In this document: positions 7,825 to 17,888 of the stretch, in pieces
Layout: each line of letters starts with the position of its first letter
How positions within the stretch are numbered: position 1 is the stretch's first letter
From: Sinorhizobium fredii USDA 205
GTDB taxonomy: Bacteria; Pseudomonadota; Alphaproteobacteria; Rhizobiales; Rhizobiaceae
Assembly: GCF_001461695.1 (NCBI RefSeq)
Contig: NZ_AUTC01000189.1
Location: 124,001-188,000, forward strand
DNA length: 64,000 nucleotides
Direction: 5' to 3'
Notes under the pieces: generated by a model
Databases searched by the model: none
What the model was told of the DNA's origin: nothing
Seen by the model: the letters and a program-made list of their open reading frames with translations, nothing else
Position numbers and translations under genes: made by a program

Positions 7825-10800
7825 TCAGCCCGCGAGAACCGACTGGAAGATGCGGCGCACCGCCTTGGAGAAGCGGCGTATATCCGCCTCGAGGTGCTTC
7901 AAATCCGGATAGTCGCCGGCGCGGCAGACGAGATCGACGAGGCCGGCAGGCGCGTCCTTCGGGTCGAAATCGCTGTCCATGCAAAGTCGGACGATCTGCG
8001 AGACTTCCGTAAAGAGCGCCAGCGCCTCGACCGCTGTGTCGAGATCGTTCGCATCCATCAAGGTGGCGCCGAGCCCCTTCAGCGCCTCCATCGTGTGGGT
8101 TCCGGCAGGCGGCGGTGCCTCGCCTTTTGCCGGCGCCACAAGCGTCAGATATTGGGCGATGAACTCGATGTCGACGAGACCGCCGGGGATCAGCTTGAAA
8201 TCCCAGATGTCGCTCGGCGGCTTCTCCTTGTCGATGAGATCGCGCATCTCCTCGACGTCCTTGCGGATCTTGCCGATATCGCGCTTCTGGGAAAGCATCT
8301 CGGCGAAGATCGCTTCCGCTTCGCCAACCAGGCTTTCGTCGCCGCAGATGCATCGGGCACGCGTCAGCGCCAGATGCTCCCAGGTCCAGGCCTCCTCACG
8401 TTGGTATTTGGCGAAGGCGGTGATGCGCGTCGCGACAGGACCCTTGTTGCCCGAGGGCCTGAGCCGCATGTCGACATTGTAAAGGACACCCTCGGCGGTC
8501 GGGGCGGAGAGCGCGGCGATCAGCCGCTGCGTCACACGCGTGAAATAGCGTGTCGAGTCGAGCGGCTTGGCACCGTCGGATTGGTGGGCATCGCTGTCGT
8601 AGTCATAGAGCAGAATGAGATCGACGTCGGATCCGGCCGTCAGTTCGTGGCTGCCGAGCTTCCCCATGCCGACGACCGCGACGCGACCGCCGCGGAAACG
8701 GCCATGGGCCGAGCAGACCTCTTCCAGAACCGCGTCCAGTGCAGCCGCAACGATCAGGTCGGCGAGATCGGTGAAGGCCCTGCCCGCCTGCAGGCCGGAG
8801 ATCGAGCCGGTCAGCAACCGGATGCCGATCAGGAAGCGCTGCTCGGCGGCGATGATGCGCAGACGATCCAGAACCTCTTCATAGTGGTGGGCGCCGGCGA
8901 CGAAATTGGCGATCCGCGGCGCCAGATAGTCCCTCGTCGGCAGTTCGGCGAGCAGGCCCGGATCCAGCATGCCGTCGAAGACATGCGGCCTGGCGGCGAT
9001 GATATCCGCCAGTCGCGGCGCCGAGGACATGATGTTGACGATCAGCGACAACAGGCCCGGATTGCTGCCGAGCAGCGAGAAGAGCTGGATACCGGCCGGC
9101 AGACCGGAGAGGAACTGGTCGAAGCGCAACAACGCCTCGTCAGCGCGCCGGCTCTCACCGAAGACGCGCAGAAGCTCCGGCGTCAATTCCGTCAGGCGTT
9201 CGCGTGCCTCGACGGACTGCGTCGCCCGATAGCGCCCGTAATGCCAGGTGCGGATGATGCGGGCGATGTCGGAGGGACGCTGGAAACCCAGACTCTTCAG
9301 CGTTTCGAGCGTGTCGGGGTCATCCTGCTGGCCGGTGAAGACCAGATTGCCGGTCTCGGCCGAGAGCCTTGCCTCCTGTTCGAAAAGCTGCGCATAGCGT
9401 CGCTCGACCGTTCGCAGCACGCGGGAAAACTCCCTGGCGAAAGACGCCGTATCCTCGAAGCCGAGCATTGAGGCGATCCGCCTCAGCTCCGCCTCGCTCT
9501 CGGGCATGAGGTGGGTCTGCTCGTCATGCACCATCTGGATGCGGTGTTCGACGTCGCGAAGGAACCAATAGGCGTCGACCAGTTCATGCGCCGTCGCGCG
9601 ATCGATCCAGCCGGTTTCGGCGAGCACGTTAAGCATCGCCTCGGTTTCGCGCAGCCGGAGCGCGGGCGTCCGGCCGCCGGCGATGAGTTGCTGTGTCTGC
9701 ACGAAAAACTCGATCTCCCGGATGCCACCCCGGCCGAGCTTGACATTGTGCCCCTTCACGGCGATTTCGCCGTGGCCCTTGTGGGCGTGGATCTGTCGCT
9801 TGATCGAGTGAATATCGGCGATCGCCGCATAATCCAGATATTTTCGGAAGACGAAGGGCGTCAGTTCCTTGAGGAAGCGTTCGCCGGCCGAGAGGTCGCC
9901 GGCGATGGGCCGCGCCTTGATGAAAGCCGCCCGCTCCCAGTTCTGCCCTCTGCTTTCATAATAGAGCATCGCCGCATCGACGGGGATCGCGAGTGGGGTC
10001 GAACCGGGATCGGGCCGCAGGCGCAGGTCGGTGCGGAACACATAGCCGTCACCGGTCCGCTCCTGCAGGATGCGGATCAGCCGTCGCAGGAGTCGTGCAA
10101 AAGTCTCCGTCGCCTCGTCGCGACTGACGAGGATACCGGACTGCGGATCATAGAAAATCACCAGGTCGATGTCGGAGGAATAGTTGAGTTCGCAGGCACC
10201 GAGCTTGCCCATGCCGAGGACGACGACGCCCGAGCCGACACTCGGCGCCGCGGAATCCGGAAGCACGAACTTGCCGCTTTCATGAGCGCCGAGCAGCAGA
10301 TGGTCGATCGCCGCCGACACGGCGGCGCCGGCGAAGTCGCTCAGCCAGCGCGTCGTTTCACGGCCATCGAACAGCCGGGAGAGATCGGCAAGCGCGACGG
10401 CAAAGGCAACCTCGCGCCTTGCCCGCCGCAGCCGCGACATGATCTCCGCATCCGGCAGGGCTCGGCCTGCCGCCTCGCCCTGCCATGCGAGCCGCGCCGC
10501 ATCGATCCGGCTCCGCAAAAATCCAGGCAGGCTCTCGCTCAGCAGCGCCTCGAGAATGGTGGGGCTGCTGGCGGCGGTATCGCGCAGAAAGGGCGAGAGC
10601 GCGAAAGCCGCAAGGATAAAGTGCTTGAGCGGCGTATCGGACGCCAGAAGCCTTGCGATCGGCTCGTGTCCCTTCGCCATGTCCTTGAGCACGGAAAGAG
10701 CAACCTTTGCGTCGGCCTGGCTTGCCGGGCGGATCGGCACTGCCTCGATATCGGACAAGCGCTTCTCGGTCGCGTCCACCATCGGACTCATCCTCCCCTG

Positions 10801-10836
10801 CGGATCGCTGGGAATACCATTGATCCAACCAGTCAT
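7825..10836 (-). CDS. glnE: Bifunctional glutamine synthetase adenylyltransferase/adenylyl-removing enzyme
   Basis: Adds AMP to, or removes it from, glutamine synthetase in response to PII, controlling nitrogen assimilation. At 1,003 residues it has the two tandem nucleotidyltransferase modules of GlnE. The N-terminal deadenylylation module has GMGKLGACELNYSSDIDL near residues 205-225, and the C-terminal adenylylation module has GMGKLGSHELTAGSDVDL near 720-740. Both keep the paired aspartates (DIDL, DVDL). A later start, MSPMVDATEK, 15 codons in, is also possible. The gene is convergent with the pleC-like gene and lies just upstream, on the same strand, of nothing obviously coupled. Confidence 0.95.
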   Translation of the reverse strand: MTGWINGIPSDPQGRMSPMVDATEKRLSDIEAVPIRPASQADAKVALSVLKDMAKGHEPIARLLASDTPLKHFILAAFALSPFLRDTAASSPTILEALLSESLPGFLRSRIDAARLAWQGEAAGRALPDAEIMSRLRRARREVAFAVALADLSRLFDGRETTRWLSDFAGAAVSAAIDHLLLGAHESGKFVLPDSAAPSVGSGVVVLGMGKLGACELNYSSDIDLVIFYDPQSGILVSRDEATETFARLLRRLIRILQERTGDGYVFRTDLRLRPDPGSTPLAIPVDAAMLYYESRGQNWERAAFIKARPIAGDLSAGERFLKELTPFVFRKYLDYAAIADIHSIKRQIHAHKGHGEIAVKGHNVKLGRGGIREIEFFVQTQQLIAGGRTPALRLRETEAMLNVLAETGWIDRATAHELVDAYWFLRDVEHRIQMVHDEQTHLMPESEAELRRIASMLGFEDTASFAREFSRVLRTVERRYAQLFEQEARLSAETGNLVFTGQQDDPDTLETLKSLGFQRPSDIARIIRTWHYGRYRATQSVEARERLTELTPELLRVFGESRRADEALLRFDQFLSGLPAGIQLFSLLGSNPGLLSLIVNIMSSAPRLADIIAARPHVFDGMLDPGLLAELPTRDYLAPRIANFVAGAHHYEEVLDRLRIIAAEQRFLIGIRLLTGSISGLQAGRAFTDLADLIVAAALDAVLEEVCSAHGRFRGGRVAVVGMGKLGSHELTAGSDVDLILLYDYDSDAHQSDGAKPLDSTRYFTRVTQRLIAALSAPTAEGVLYNVDMRLRPSGNKGPVATRITAFAKYQREEAWTWEHLALTRARCICGDESLVGEAEAIFAEMLSQKRDIGKIRKDVEEMRDLIDKEKPPSDIWDFKLIPGGLVDIEFIAQYLTLVAPAKGEAPPPAGTHTMEALKGLGATLMDANDLDTAVEALALFTEVSQIVRLCMDSDFDPKDAPAGLVDLVCRAGDYPDLKHLEADIRRFSKAVRRIFQSVLAG

Positions 10837-10852
10837 CTTCGCAACTGATGTA

Positions 10853-12250
10853 TCAGGTCGCTCCGGCCGGGAAAACCATGCGCACCGTCAGCCCCCTACC
10901 ATCCGGTTCCGTCGCCGAGAGATGCAATGAGCCATGGTGCATCTCCATCACGGCCTCGACAAGCGAAAGACCGAGGCCGGTGCCGGGCTTGGAGCGGCTT
11001 TCGTCCAACCGGACGAAGCGCTTGACCACTTCGCCGCGCATGGTGTCGGGGACGCCGGGACCGTGATCGGCGACCGTCAGGACGACATTGCCGCCGCTCT
11101 TCTTCATCTCGACCCGAAGGAGGGGATTCTCCGTTCCTTCCGCATATTTGATCGCGTTGTCGATCAGGTTCCCGAGCGCCTGGCCGATCAGTTCACGGTT
11201 GCCGGAGATCACCACGCCGGGCTGAATATCCGCTTCCAGGCGGAGAGCGTTTTCCTCGGCGACCGGCTCGTAAAGCTCCGCGCAATCGCCAACAATGCCG
11301 GACAAATCGACCTCGCTCATCTCGGCGACAGCGGAGCCCGCCTCGACGCGCGAAATCATCAAAAGCGCATTGAAGGTGCGGATCAGCTGGTCGGATTCAC
11401 CGATGATTTCCTCGAGTGCGCCGTTCTGGTTGCCACCTTCCTTGCTGGCCAGCGCCGCTTCGGCCTTGTTGCGCAACCGCGTCAACGGCGTCTTGAGGTC
11501 GTGCGCGATATTGTCGGAGACCTGTTTCAGGCCCTCGTTCAGCTTTTCGATCCTTCCCAGCATCGCGTTCAGCGATTCCGACAGGCGATCGAACTCGTCA
11601 CCCGAACCGCTCGTCGGCAGCCGCTGCGAAAGGTCCCCTCCCATGATCTTGGTGCTTGCCTCCGACATTCGGTCTATGCGCCTCAAGGCATTGCGGCCAA
11701 TGCCGAACCATATGACCAGCGCGCCGAGCCCCATGATGCCAAGCGCCACCACCAAAGCCTGGCGCACCAGAACACGAAACTTTTCCGGTTCCTGCAGATC
11801 GCGCCCCACGAGGATTCTAAGACCGTTGTCCAGAACGAGCACCTGGGCGAGCGCGACGTGGTTGTCCGCGCGGTTTTCATCGGTGAAGCGCCGGTAGCGG
11901 AACGGCTCGGACGTCCAGCCCTCGTCGTCGAGCAAACCAGGCTCGAGCCCCGCCACGTTGCCCGCAAGAATTTCCCCGCTCGGCCCGGCAATGACATAGA
12001 GGTTAGCGCCGGGCTGGCGCGCGCGCCGCTCCAGCGAACGAAGCAGGCCGTTGACGCCGGCGCGCTCGTAGATCTCCTCGATCTGGCTTGCCTCGACGGC
12101 AATCGCTTCCCGCGTCTGCTGCTGCAGGAAACGCTCGGACATGCCGGTGACGTAGAAAACGAGGAAGACGGCGCAGAGGGAAAAGAGGACGAGATAGAGC
12201 GCGGAGAGCCGGACCGCGGTCGTCCTGAACAGAACGCCGAATTTGCTCAT
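10853..12250 (-). CDS. OmpR-class partner sensor histidine kinase
   Basis: A 465-residue inner-membrane kinase with an N-terminal helix (about residues 12-32), a periplasmic loop, a second helix near 165-185, a HAMP linker, a HisKA domain with AHDLKTPLTRLR (His near residue 250) and a C-terminal ATPase domain with DHGPGVP and TGLGLSL. It overlaps the end of the response regulator gene by four bases, a typical coupled pair, and phosphorylates it. The signal is not evident from sequence. The pair lies between glnE and degP1, as in S. meliloti. Confidence 0.9.
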   Translation of the reverse strand: MSKFGVLFRTTAVRLSALYLVLFSLCAVFLVFYVTGMSERFLQQQTREAIAVEASQIEEIYERAGVNGLLRSLERRARQPGANLYVIAGPSGEILAGNVAGLEPGLLDDEGWTSEPFRYRRFTDENRADNHVALAQVLVLDNGLRILVGRDLQEPEKFRVLVRQALVVALGIMGLGALVIWFGIGRNALRRIDRMSEASTKIMGGDLSQRLPTSGSGDEFDRLSESLNAMLGRIEKLNEGLKQVSDNIAHDLKTPLTRLRNKAEAALASKEGGNQNGALEEIIGESDQLIRTFNALLMISRVEAGSAVAEMSEVDLSGIVGDCAELYEPVAEENALRLEADIQPGVVISGNRELIGQALGNLIDNAIKYAEGTENPLLRVEMKKSGGNVVLTVADHGPGVPDTMRGEVVKRFVRLDESRSKPGTGLGLSLVEAVMEMHHGSLHLSATEPDGRGLTVRMVFPAGAT

Positions 12251-12948
12251 GCCTCAGCGATCCGGTCATCCTTGATCATGTAGCCGGCGCCGCGAACCGT
12301 CCTCAGCAGCGGCGGCTCGAAATCCTTCTCGATCTTGGAGCGCAAGCGCGACACGTGAACGTCGATCACGTTGGTCTGCGGATCGAAGTGATAGTCCCAC
12401 ACGTTCTCGAGCAGCATGGTTCTGGTCACGACCTGTCCGGCATTCTTCATCAGATATTCGAGCAGCCGGAACTCGCGGGGCTGCAGCGGGATTTCCTTGC
12501 CCTGCCGGCGGACCGAATGGGAGAGCCGGTCCAGTTCGAGGTCGCCGACGCGATAGACCATGTCCTGGTCGGGCGTTCCCTTGCGCCGGCCAAGCACCTC
12601 GACGCGCGCCAGGAGCTCGCTGAAGGCATAGGGTTTGGGGAGATAGTCGTCGCCGCCGGCGCGAAGGCCGGTCACCCGGTCGTCCACCTGGCCGAGGGCC
12701 GAGAGGATGAGCACCGGCGTGTGGATGCCCCTGCGCCTCAATTCGGTGATCAGCGACAGACCGTCCCGGCGCGGCAGCATGCGGTCCACGACGAGCACGT
12801 CGTAAGCGTTTTCGCTCGCCATGAACAAGCCGCTCTCGCCGTCGCTGGCGTGATCGGACACGATGCCCGCTTCGCGGAACGCCTTCGCAAGATAGGCGGC
12901 CGCCTCGAGGTCATCTTCAACAATCAGAATCTTCATACGGGTGACCAT
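12247..12948 (-). CDS. OmpR/PhoB-family response regulator
   Basis: A 233-residue DNA-binding regulator. The receiver domain has KILIVEDDLEAA at the start and the phosphoacceptor Asp in DVLVVDRMLPRRDG. The C-terminal winged helix ends LLRTVRGAGYMIK. The next gene encodes the cognate kinase, overlapping ATGA. The upstream ATG at 12948 has GAGG about 12 bases before it. An internal ATG at 12936 (MKILIVEDD) has no ribosome site, so 12948 is preferred. The target genes are unknown. The neighbouring degP1 gene invites, but does not prove, a link with envelope stress. Confidence 0.9.
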   Translation of the reverse strand: MVTRMKILIVEDDLEAAAYLAKAFREAGIVSDHASDGESGLFMASENAYDVLVVDRMLPRRDGLSLITELRRRGIHTPVLILSALGQVDDRVTGLRAGGDDYLPKPYAFSELLARVEVLGRRKGTPDQDMVYRVGDLELDRLSHSVRRQGKEIPLQPREFRLLEYLMKNAGQVVTRTMLLENVWDYHFDPQTNVIDVHVSRLRSKIEKDFEPPLLRTVRGAGYMIKDDRIAEA

Positions 12949-13020
12949 AGTCCCGGACCTCTGTTCGTCTCAACCGGTTTCGGGGTTCGCACTGGCCGAA
13001 TGCAGGATTCGGCCGGAACA

Positions 13021-13053
13021 GAAAACGCCGCGATATCGGAGAATGTCGCGGCG
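13021..13053 (-). terminator. Rho-independent terminator after degP1
   Basis: On the minus strand a CGCCGCGAC/GTCGCGGCG-type stem (arms 13045-13053 and 13026-13034) is followed by TTTTCTG. It lies about 70 bases beyond the degP1 stop codon. Confidence 0.65.
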
Positions 13054-13121
13054 CATCGTCATCGGCCAGGGCGCGGGCGGCGAACGCACGCCCGCTCCCG
13101 GTGTCTTGCTATCGCCGCATC

Positions 13122-14687
13122 TCAGCCCTGCGCAATCGGCAGCGCCACGAAACGGCTGCCCTCGTCGGCTTCGATCTGGAAGAGCGCCTTGCTGCGGCCG
13201 TCCTTCTTGGCGTTGTTGATCACCTTCAGGATGTCGTCCGCGGTCTTCACTTCCTGATTGTTGACGGAGACGATCTTCTCGCCTTCCTTCAGGCCGCGAT
13301 CAGCAGCATCCGAATCCGGGTCAACGGAGGCGATCGTGACACCCTTGCCGTCTTCCGCAGGGGTGACCGCCAGGCCAAGATCGGCCAAGGCCTCTTCGCC
13401 GGCCTGACCAGGGTCCGTCTGCTCGTCGCTCGTGTCCGGTGTGGTCGCCTTGGCTTCCTCCGGCAGCGTGCCGATCTCGAGCTTGACGCTCTGCGACTTG
13501 CCGTCACGCCAGAGGGTGACATCGGCGGTGGCTCCCGGACGCATCGTCGCTACCCGGCGCGCGAGATCGCGCGGATCCTTGACCGGCTCACCGTTGAGCG
13601 CGGTCACGATGTCGCCCTTCTTGATGCCGGCTTTCTCGCCGGGCGAACCTGCCTGCGGCTCGACGACCAGGGCACCGCTCGCTTCCGAAAGACCGAGCGA
13701 CTCGGCGATGTCCTTCGTCACCGGCTGGATCTGAACGCCGAGCCAGCCGCGCGAAACGGAACCGTCCTTGATCAGGGAGTCGACGACATCCTTCGCCACC
13801 GAAGCAGGAATTGCGAAGGCGATGCCGACATTGCCGCCCGACGGCGAGAAGATCGCCGTGTTGATGCCGACGACCTCGCCGGAGAGATTGAACGTCGGGC
13901 CGCCGGAATTGCCGCGGTTCACCGCCGCATCGACCTGCAGATAGTCGTCATAGGGACCGGAGCCAATGTCGCGGCCTCGTGCCGAGACGATACCCGCCGT
14001 CACGGTGCCGCCGAGACCGAAGGGATTGCCGACCGCGACCACCCAGTCGCCGACCCTGACATTCTTGTCATCGGCGAAGCTGACATAGGTGAACTTGCGG
14101 TTGGCTGAATCGACCTTGAGAACGGCAAGATCGGTGCGGCTGTCCTTGCCGACAAGCTTGGCATCGAGCTCCGTTCCGTCGTTCATGATGACCGTGAAGG
14201 CGGAGCCATCGGAAACGACGTGATTGTTGGTGACGAGGTAGCCATCCTCGGTGATGAAGAAGCCGGAGCCCTGGGCTCTCGGGCGCAGACGACCTTCCCC
14301 ACGCGGACCGTGACGATCCCGCCAGCGATCGGCGCGATCGCCGTCACGGGAATCGGGACCGCCGAATTCACGGAAGAAGCGCTTCAACGGGTGGTCGTCA
14401 GGCAGGTCTTCAAAACCGCGGCCACCGAAATCGAAGGTAAAGTTGCTTTCGTCGTTGGACGCCTGTTCCCGCGCCTGGACGCGAACGGAAACGACCGCCG
14501 GGGAAACAGCGTCGACAACGTTGGCGAAACTCGGAACAGAAGGGGCCTGCACCTTGACCGCCTCGGCGAAGGACTGGGTGATCTGCGCCGGCAGGCCTGT
14601 CGTCAGCATGACTGCTGCAAGACCGGCAACCGTGGAGGTCTTCAGGACGGTCTTCAGCGAGGGACGCGGAGTATTGATCATGGACAT
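13122..14687 (-). CDS. degP1: Periplasmic serine endoprotease DegP/HtrA
   Basis: A protein quality-control protease of the periplasm, 521 residues from the chosen start. Order: signal peptide (about residues 1-37, ending in an ITQSFAEA-like site), trypsin-like domain with the catalytic triad His in TNNHVVSDG, Asp in RTDLAVLKV and Ser in RGNSGGPTF, then two PDZ domains with GWLGVQIQPV and GLAVTPAEDG stretches. The frame is open for 90 more codons upstream, but MSMINTP at 14687 has a GAGAAGG ribosome site and begins the signal peptide, so it is the better start. It lies downstream of cycHJKL on the same strand. In S. meliloti degP1 follows the cyc genes. Confidence 0.93.
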   Translation of the reverse strand: MSMINTPRPSLKTVLKTSTVAGLAAVMLTTGLPAQITQSFAEAVKVQAPSVPSFANVVDAVSPAVVSVRVQAREQASNDESNFTFDFGGRGFEDLPDDHPLKRFFREFGGPDSRDGDRADRWRDRHGPRGEGRLRPRAQGSGFFITEDGYLVTNNHVVSDGSAFTVIMNDGTELDAKLVGKDSRTDLAVLKVDSANRKFTYVSFADDKNVRVGDWVVAVGNPFGLGGTVTAGIVSARGRDIGSGPYDDYLQVDAAVNRGNSGGPTFNLSGEVVGINTAIFSPSGGNVGIAFAIPASVAKDVVDSLIKDGSVSRGWLGVQIQPVTKDIAESLGLSEASGALVVEPQAGSPGEKAGIKKGDIVTALNGEPVKDPRDLARRVATMRPGATADVTLWRDGKSQSVKLEIGTLPEEAKATTPDTSDEQTDPGQAGEEALADLGLAVTPAEDGKGVTIASVDPDSDAADRGLKEGEKIVSVNNQEVKTADDILKVINNAKKDGRSKALFQIEADEGSRFVALPIAQG

Positions 14688-14998
14688 TCGTTTTGCCTTC
14701 TCTCTTGCGTGAAGCCGCCGCCGGGAGGCGGACAGCTTCGAAACTTTGACCACGAGTGAGGTATCCGGGCGAACCGCCCGGAACCCGCTCGTTTGGCTGT
14801 GACTGGAGGAACAGCCGATGACGCAAGGTGTAACGGATGGGACCTTACTGGGTTCTGTCCGGAAGATGAATTTTTGGTAATGTTTCGACGGAGCGGGCGA
14901 AGACGTTCGTATTCGATCCACGGATCCGCTCGACCGGACAGCGAACCGCTCCTTCAACTATTTGAACTTTCAAGAATTTCCGACGGGACCGACGAACC
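14688..14998. other. Gap between cycL and degP1
   Basis: 311 bases on the leader side of degP1. No gene of useful length is seen. It presumably carries a degP1 promoter, but I could not match a heat-shock or housekeeping consensus well enough to call one. Confidence 0.4.
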
Positions 14999-15454
14999 TT
15001 ACGGCCGGAGCAGCTTGTCCAGCTCGTCCTTTTCGTCGTCGGAAAGCGGTGCGCCCGCCCGCCGCGCGCCGCGCCGGCGCGCGGCGACGACCAGGGTGAG
15101 CGCGCCAAGGACGAGCAGGAGGACCGGCATGCCCCAGAGAACCAGCGTCTTAGCCTCGAAACGGGGATTCAGCAGCACGAATTCACCGTAGCGCGAGACG
15201 ACATAGGCGATCACCGCCTCGTCGGAATCGCCGCTCTTCAGGCGTTCGCGCACAAGCAAACGGAGATCCTTGGCGAGTTCGGCGTTGGAATCGTCGATCG
15301 ACTGGTTCTGGCAAACCATGCAGCGAAGCTGGGCCGAGATCGCCCGCGCCCGCGCTTCGAGCGCCGGATCGGCAAGCACTTCGTCCGGGTTGACCGCAAA
15401 GGCCGGCGCGACGGAAACGACGCAAAGGAACAGCGCGACCAGGAGCCGGATCAT
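14999..15454 (-). CDS. cycL: Cytochrome c maturation protein CcmH/CycL
   Basis: A thiol-redox component of the cytochrome c heme lyase, anchored in the inner membrane and facing the periplasm. 151 residues: signal peptide ending near APAFA, the LRCMVCQNQ motif (CxxC heme-binding-site reductase) at about residues 43-51, and a C-terminal helix (about 105-124). The ATG at 15454 overlaps the cycK stop by four bases (ATGA), so the genes are translated together. This is the last gene of the cycHJKL operon. Confidence 0.93.
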   Translation of the reverse strand: MIRLLVALFLCVVSVAPAFAVNPDEVLADPALEARARAISAQLRCMVCQNQSIDDSNAELAKDLRLLVRERLKSGDSDEAVIAYVVSRYGEFVLLNPRFEAKTLVLWGMPVLLLVLGALTLVVAARRRGARRAGAPLSDDEKDELDKLLRP

Positions 15455-17439
15455 TCCGCGGCCCCCGCGGCAAGCCGCGCCGCTTTCGTGGCGCGCGATG
15501 GAGCGCCCACCCTCAGACGCCGATCGCTCAGGGATACGATGCCGCCCGCCATCATGACGAGAGCGCCGCCCCAGATGCACAGGATCAGCGGCTTCCACCA
15601 GATACGCACCACGATCCCGCCGTCGGTCATCCCGTCGCCCAGCGAAACATAGAGCTGGCTGAGGCCGAAGGTCCTGATGCCGGCCTCCGTCGTCGGCATC
15701 AGGCGCGCCGAATAGAGGCGCTTGGACGACCAGATCTCGGTGACCTTTACACCGCCGCGGCTGACGGTGAAGTGACCGGTGTCCTCGGTATAGTTCGGTC
15801 CGTGGCCCTGGCGCATGCCATCGAAACGCAAGCTGTAGCCGCCGGCATCGACGAGCATGCCCGGCTTCATCTCGACGACCGTCTCCGTCTCGTAGGCCGT
15901 CACGGCGACGATGCCGATCAGCGTCACGCCGAGACCGATATGAGCGAGCGCCGTGCCGAAGGCCGAGCGCGGCAGGCCCAGAAACCGCCGCCAGGCAACG
16001 CTGCCTGCCACCCTGCCGAGGCCGGAGCGAAGCGCGACATCGGTGATGGCGCCGAGGATCAGATAGACGCCGAGCCCGATGCCGAGGACGGCGAGAACCG
16101 GTCCGCCATTCCTGGCATAGTAGACGGCGGCAGCGAACAGCAGACCGGCGCCTACGGCGACGAAGAGGCGTTGCGAGGCCGCAGCGATGTCGCCGCGCTT
16201 CCAGGCCAGCAGCGGCCCGAAGGGAACCGCAAAGAGCAAGGGCAGCATCAGCAGGCCGAAGGTCATGTTGAAGAACGGCGCGCCGACCGAGATCTTGTCC
16301 CCGGTGAGCGCCTCGAGCACCAGCGGGTAAAGCGTGCCGGTCAGCACGGTCGCCGTTGCCGTCGTCAGGATCAGGTTGTTCAACACCAGCGCGCCTTCGC
16401 GCGAGATCGGCGCGAAGAGTCCCCCTGACTTCAGATGCGAGGCGCGGAATGCAAAGAGCGACAACGCGCCGCCGATGAAGACGACGAGGATCGCCAGGAT
16501 GAAGACGCCGCGCGTCGGATCGGTGGCGAAGGCGTGAACCGATGTCAGCACGCCCGAGCGCACCAGGAACGTGCCGAGCAGCGACAGCGAGAAGGTCAGG
16601 ATCGCCAGCAGCACGGTCCAGATCTTCAGCGCCTCGCGCTTTTCCATGACCAGCGCCGAGTGCAAGAGCGCCGTCCCGGCCAGCCAGGGCATGAAGGAAG
16701 CGTTCTCGACCGGATCCCAGAACCACCAGCCGCCCCAGCCGAGCTCGTAATAGGCCCAGTAGGAGCCCATGGCGATGCCCGCGGTCAGGCATGTCCAGGC
16801 TGCCAGGGCCCAGGGCCTGACCCAGCGGGCCCAGGCCGCATCGATCCGGCCCTCGACCAGCGCGGCGATCGCGAAGGAGAAGCAGACGGAAAAGCCGACA
16901 TAGCCGAGATAGAGCAAGGGCGGATGGATGGCGAGACCGATATCCTGCAGGACGGGGTTCAGATCGCGGCCTTCGCCTGGGGCGGGAACGAGGCGCGCGA
17001 AAGGATTGGACGTTAGCAGGATGAACAGCGTGAAGGCGGCGGCGATCCAGGCCTGGGCCGCCAGAACATTGGCCTTCAAGGTTTCGGGCAGGTTGCGACC
17101 GAAGCTTGCCACCAGGGCGGAAAAGAAGACGAGGATCAACAGCCACAGGAGCATCGAGCCCTCGTGATTGCCCCAGACGCCGGAGATCTTGTAGATCAGC
17201 GGTTTCAGCGAATGCGAGTTCTCCCAGACGTTCCTGACCGAGAAGTCAGAGGTCACATAGGCGAAGGTCAGCACCGCAAAGGAGAAGGCGACGAGCAGGA
17301 AGGAGACGGTTGCGGCAGTGCCCGCCAGCTCGACCAAGGCCCGATCACCGCGCCGCACGCCGACGAGCGGCAGCACCGACTGGATGAGCGCGGTCGCGAG
17401 CGCCAGCACCAGCGCATAGTGTCCGAGCTCGATGATCAT
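15451..17439 (-). CDS. cycK: Cytochrome c heme lyase subunit CcmF/CycK
   Basis: A large inner-membrane protein that handles heme transferred from CycJ (CcmE) and attaches it to apocytochromes c. 662 residues, the usual length for CcmF, with about 14-15 hydrophobic helices. The tryptophan-rich WWD signature, WGGWWFWDPVENASFMPWL, is at about residues 230-250, and conserved His residues occur in the flanking loops. It starts four bases inside the end of cycJ and ends overlapping cycL. The family is unmistakable. Confidence 0.95.
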   Translation of the reverse strand: MIIELGHYALVLALATALIQSVLPLVGVRRGDRALVELAGTAATVSFLLVAFSFAVLTFAYVTSDFSVRNVWENSHSLKPLIYKISGVWGNHEGSMLLWLLILVFFSALVASFGRNLPETLKANVLAAQAWIAAAFTLFILLTSNPFARLVPAPGEGRDLNPVLQDIGLAIHPPLLYLGYVGFSVCFSFAIAALVEGRIDAAWARWVRPWALAAWTCLTAGIAMGSYWAYYELGWGGWWFWDPVENASFMPWLAGTALLHSALVMEKREALKIWTVLLAILTFSLSLLGTFLVRSGVLTSVHAFATDPTRGVFILAILVVFIGGALSLFAFRASHLKSGGLFAPISREGALVLNNLILTTATATVLTGTLYPLVLEALTGDKISVGAPFFNMTFGLLMLPLLFAVPFGPLLAWKRGDIAAASQRLFVAVGAGLLFAAAVYYARNGGPVLAVLGIGLGVYLILGAITDVALRSGLGRVAGSVAWRRFLGLPRSAFGTALAHIGLGVTLIGIVAVTAYETETVVEMKPGMLVDAGGYSLRFDGMRQGHGPNYTEDTGHFTVSRGGVKVTEIWSSKRLYSARLMPTTEAGIRTFGLSQLYVSLGDGMTDGGIVVRIWWKPLILCIWGGALVMMAGGIVSLSDRRLRVGAPSRATKAARLAAGAAE

Positions 17440-17888
17440 TGAATGTTTTCCTTCCCGCCGAGCGTGACGCCCTGCGCTTTCAGGCGATCGGCCACGTCCT
17501 TCGGCATGTAGGTCTCATCATGCTTGGCGAGCACCGTATCGGCAACGAAAACCGGGCTGCCGGCGACGAAAGACCCTTCCGCCACGACGCCCTGGCCCTC
17601 GCGAAAGAGGTCAGGAAGAATGCCGGTATAGGTCACCGGCACCGCCGCGAGCGTATCGGTCACGCTGAAGGTGACGGTCTTGCCATCGCCTCGCTTCACC
17701 GAACCCGCTTCGACCAACCCGCCCAGGCGGATGCGTGTGCCCGGCGCAAGACTCGCCTTTGCAAGGTCGCCCGGCACATAGAAATAGGCGACAGCCTGGC
17801 TGAAGGCGAACATCACCAGAAGGACGGCGGCCGTCAGAAAGCCGACCCCGCCGCCGATGATCGCCAGCCGTTTCTGCTTGCGCGTCAT
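17436..17888 (-). CDS. cycJ: Periplasmic heme chaperone CcmE/CycJ
   Basis: Binds heme covalently in the periplasm and delivers it to CycK. 150 residues: a single N-terminal membrane anchor (about residues 8-30), an OB-fold domain, and the heme-binding histidine in LAKHDETYMP close to the C-terminus. The frame is open far upstream, but ATG 17888 gives the standard N-terminus MTRKQKRLAIIGGG and overlaps the cycH stop by four bases, so it is chosen. Confidence 0.93.
   Translation of the reverse strand: MTRKQKRLAIIGGGVGFLTAAVLLVMFAFSQAVAYFYVPGDLAKASLAPGTRIRLGGLVEAGSVKRGDGKTVTFSVTDTLAAVPVTYTGILPDLFREGQGVVAEGSFVAGSPVFVADTVLAKHDETYMPKDVADRLKAQGVTLGGKENIQ

Noticed and set aside
7744..9471. A 575-codon plus-strand ORF opposite glnE
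   Set aside because: No domain; the opposite strand encodes complete GlnE motifs.
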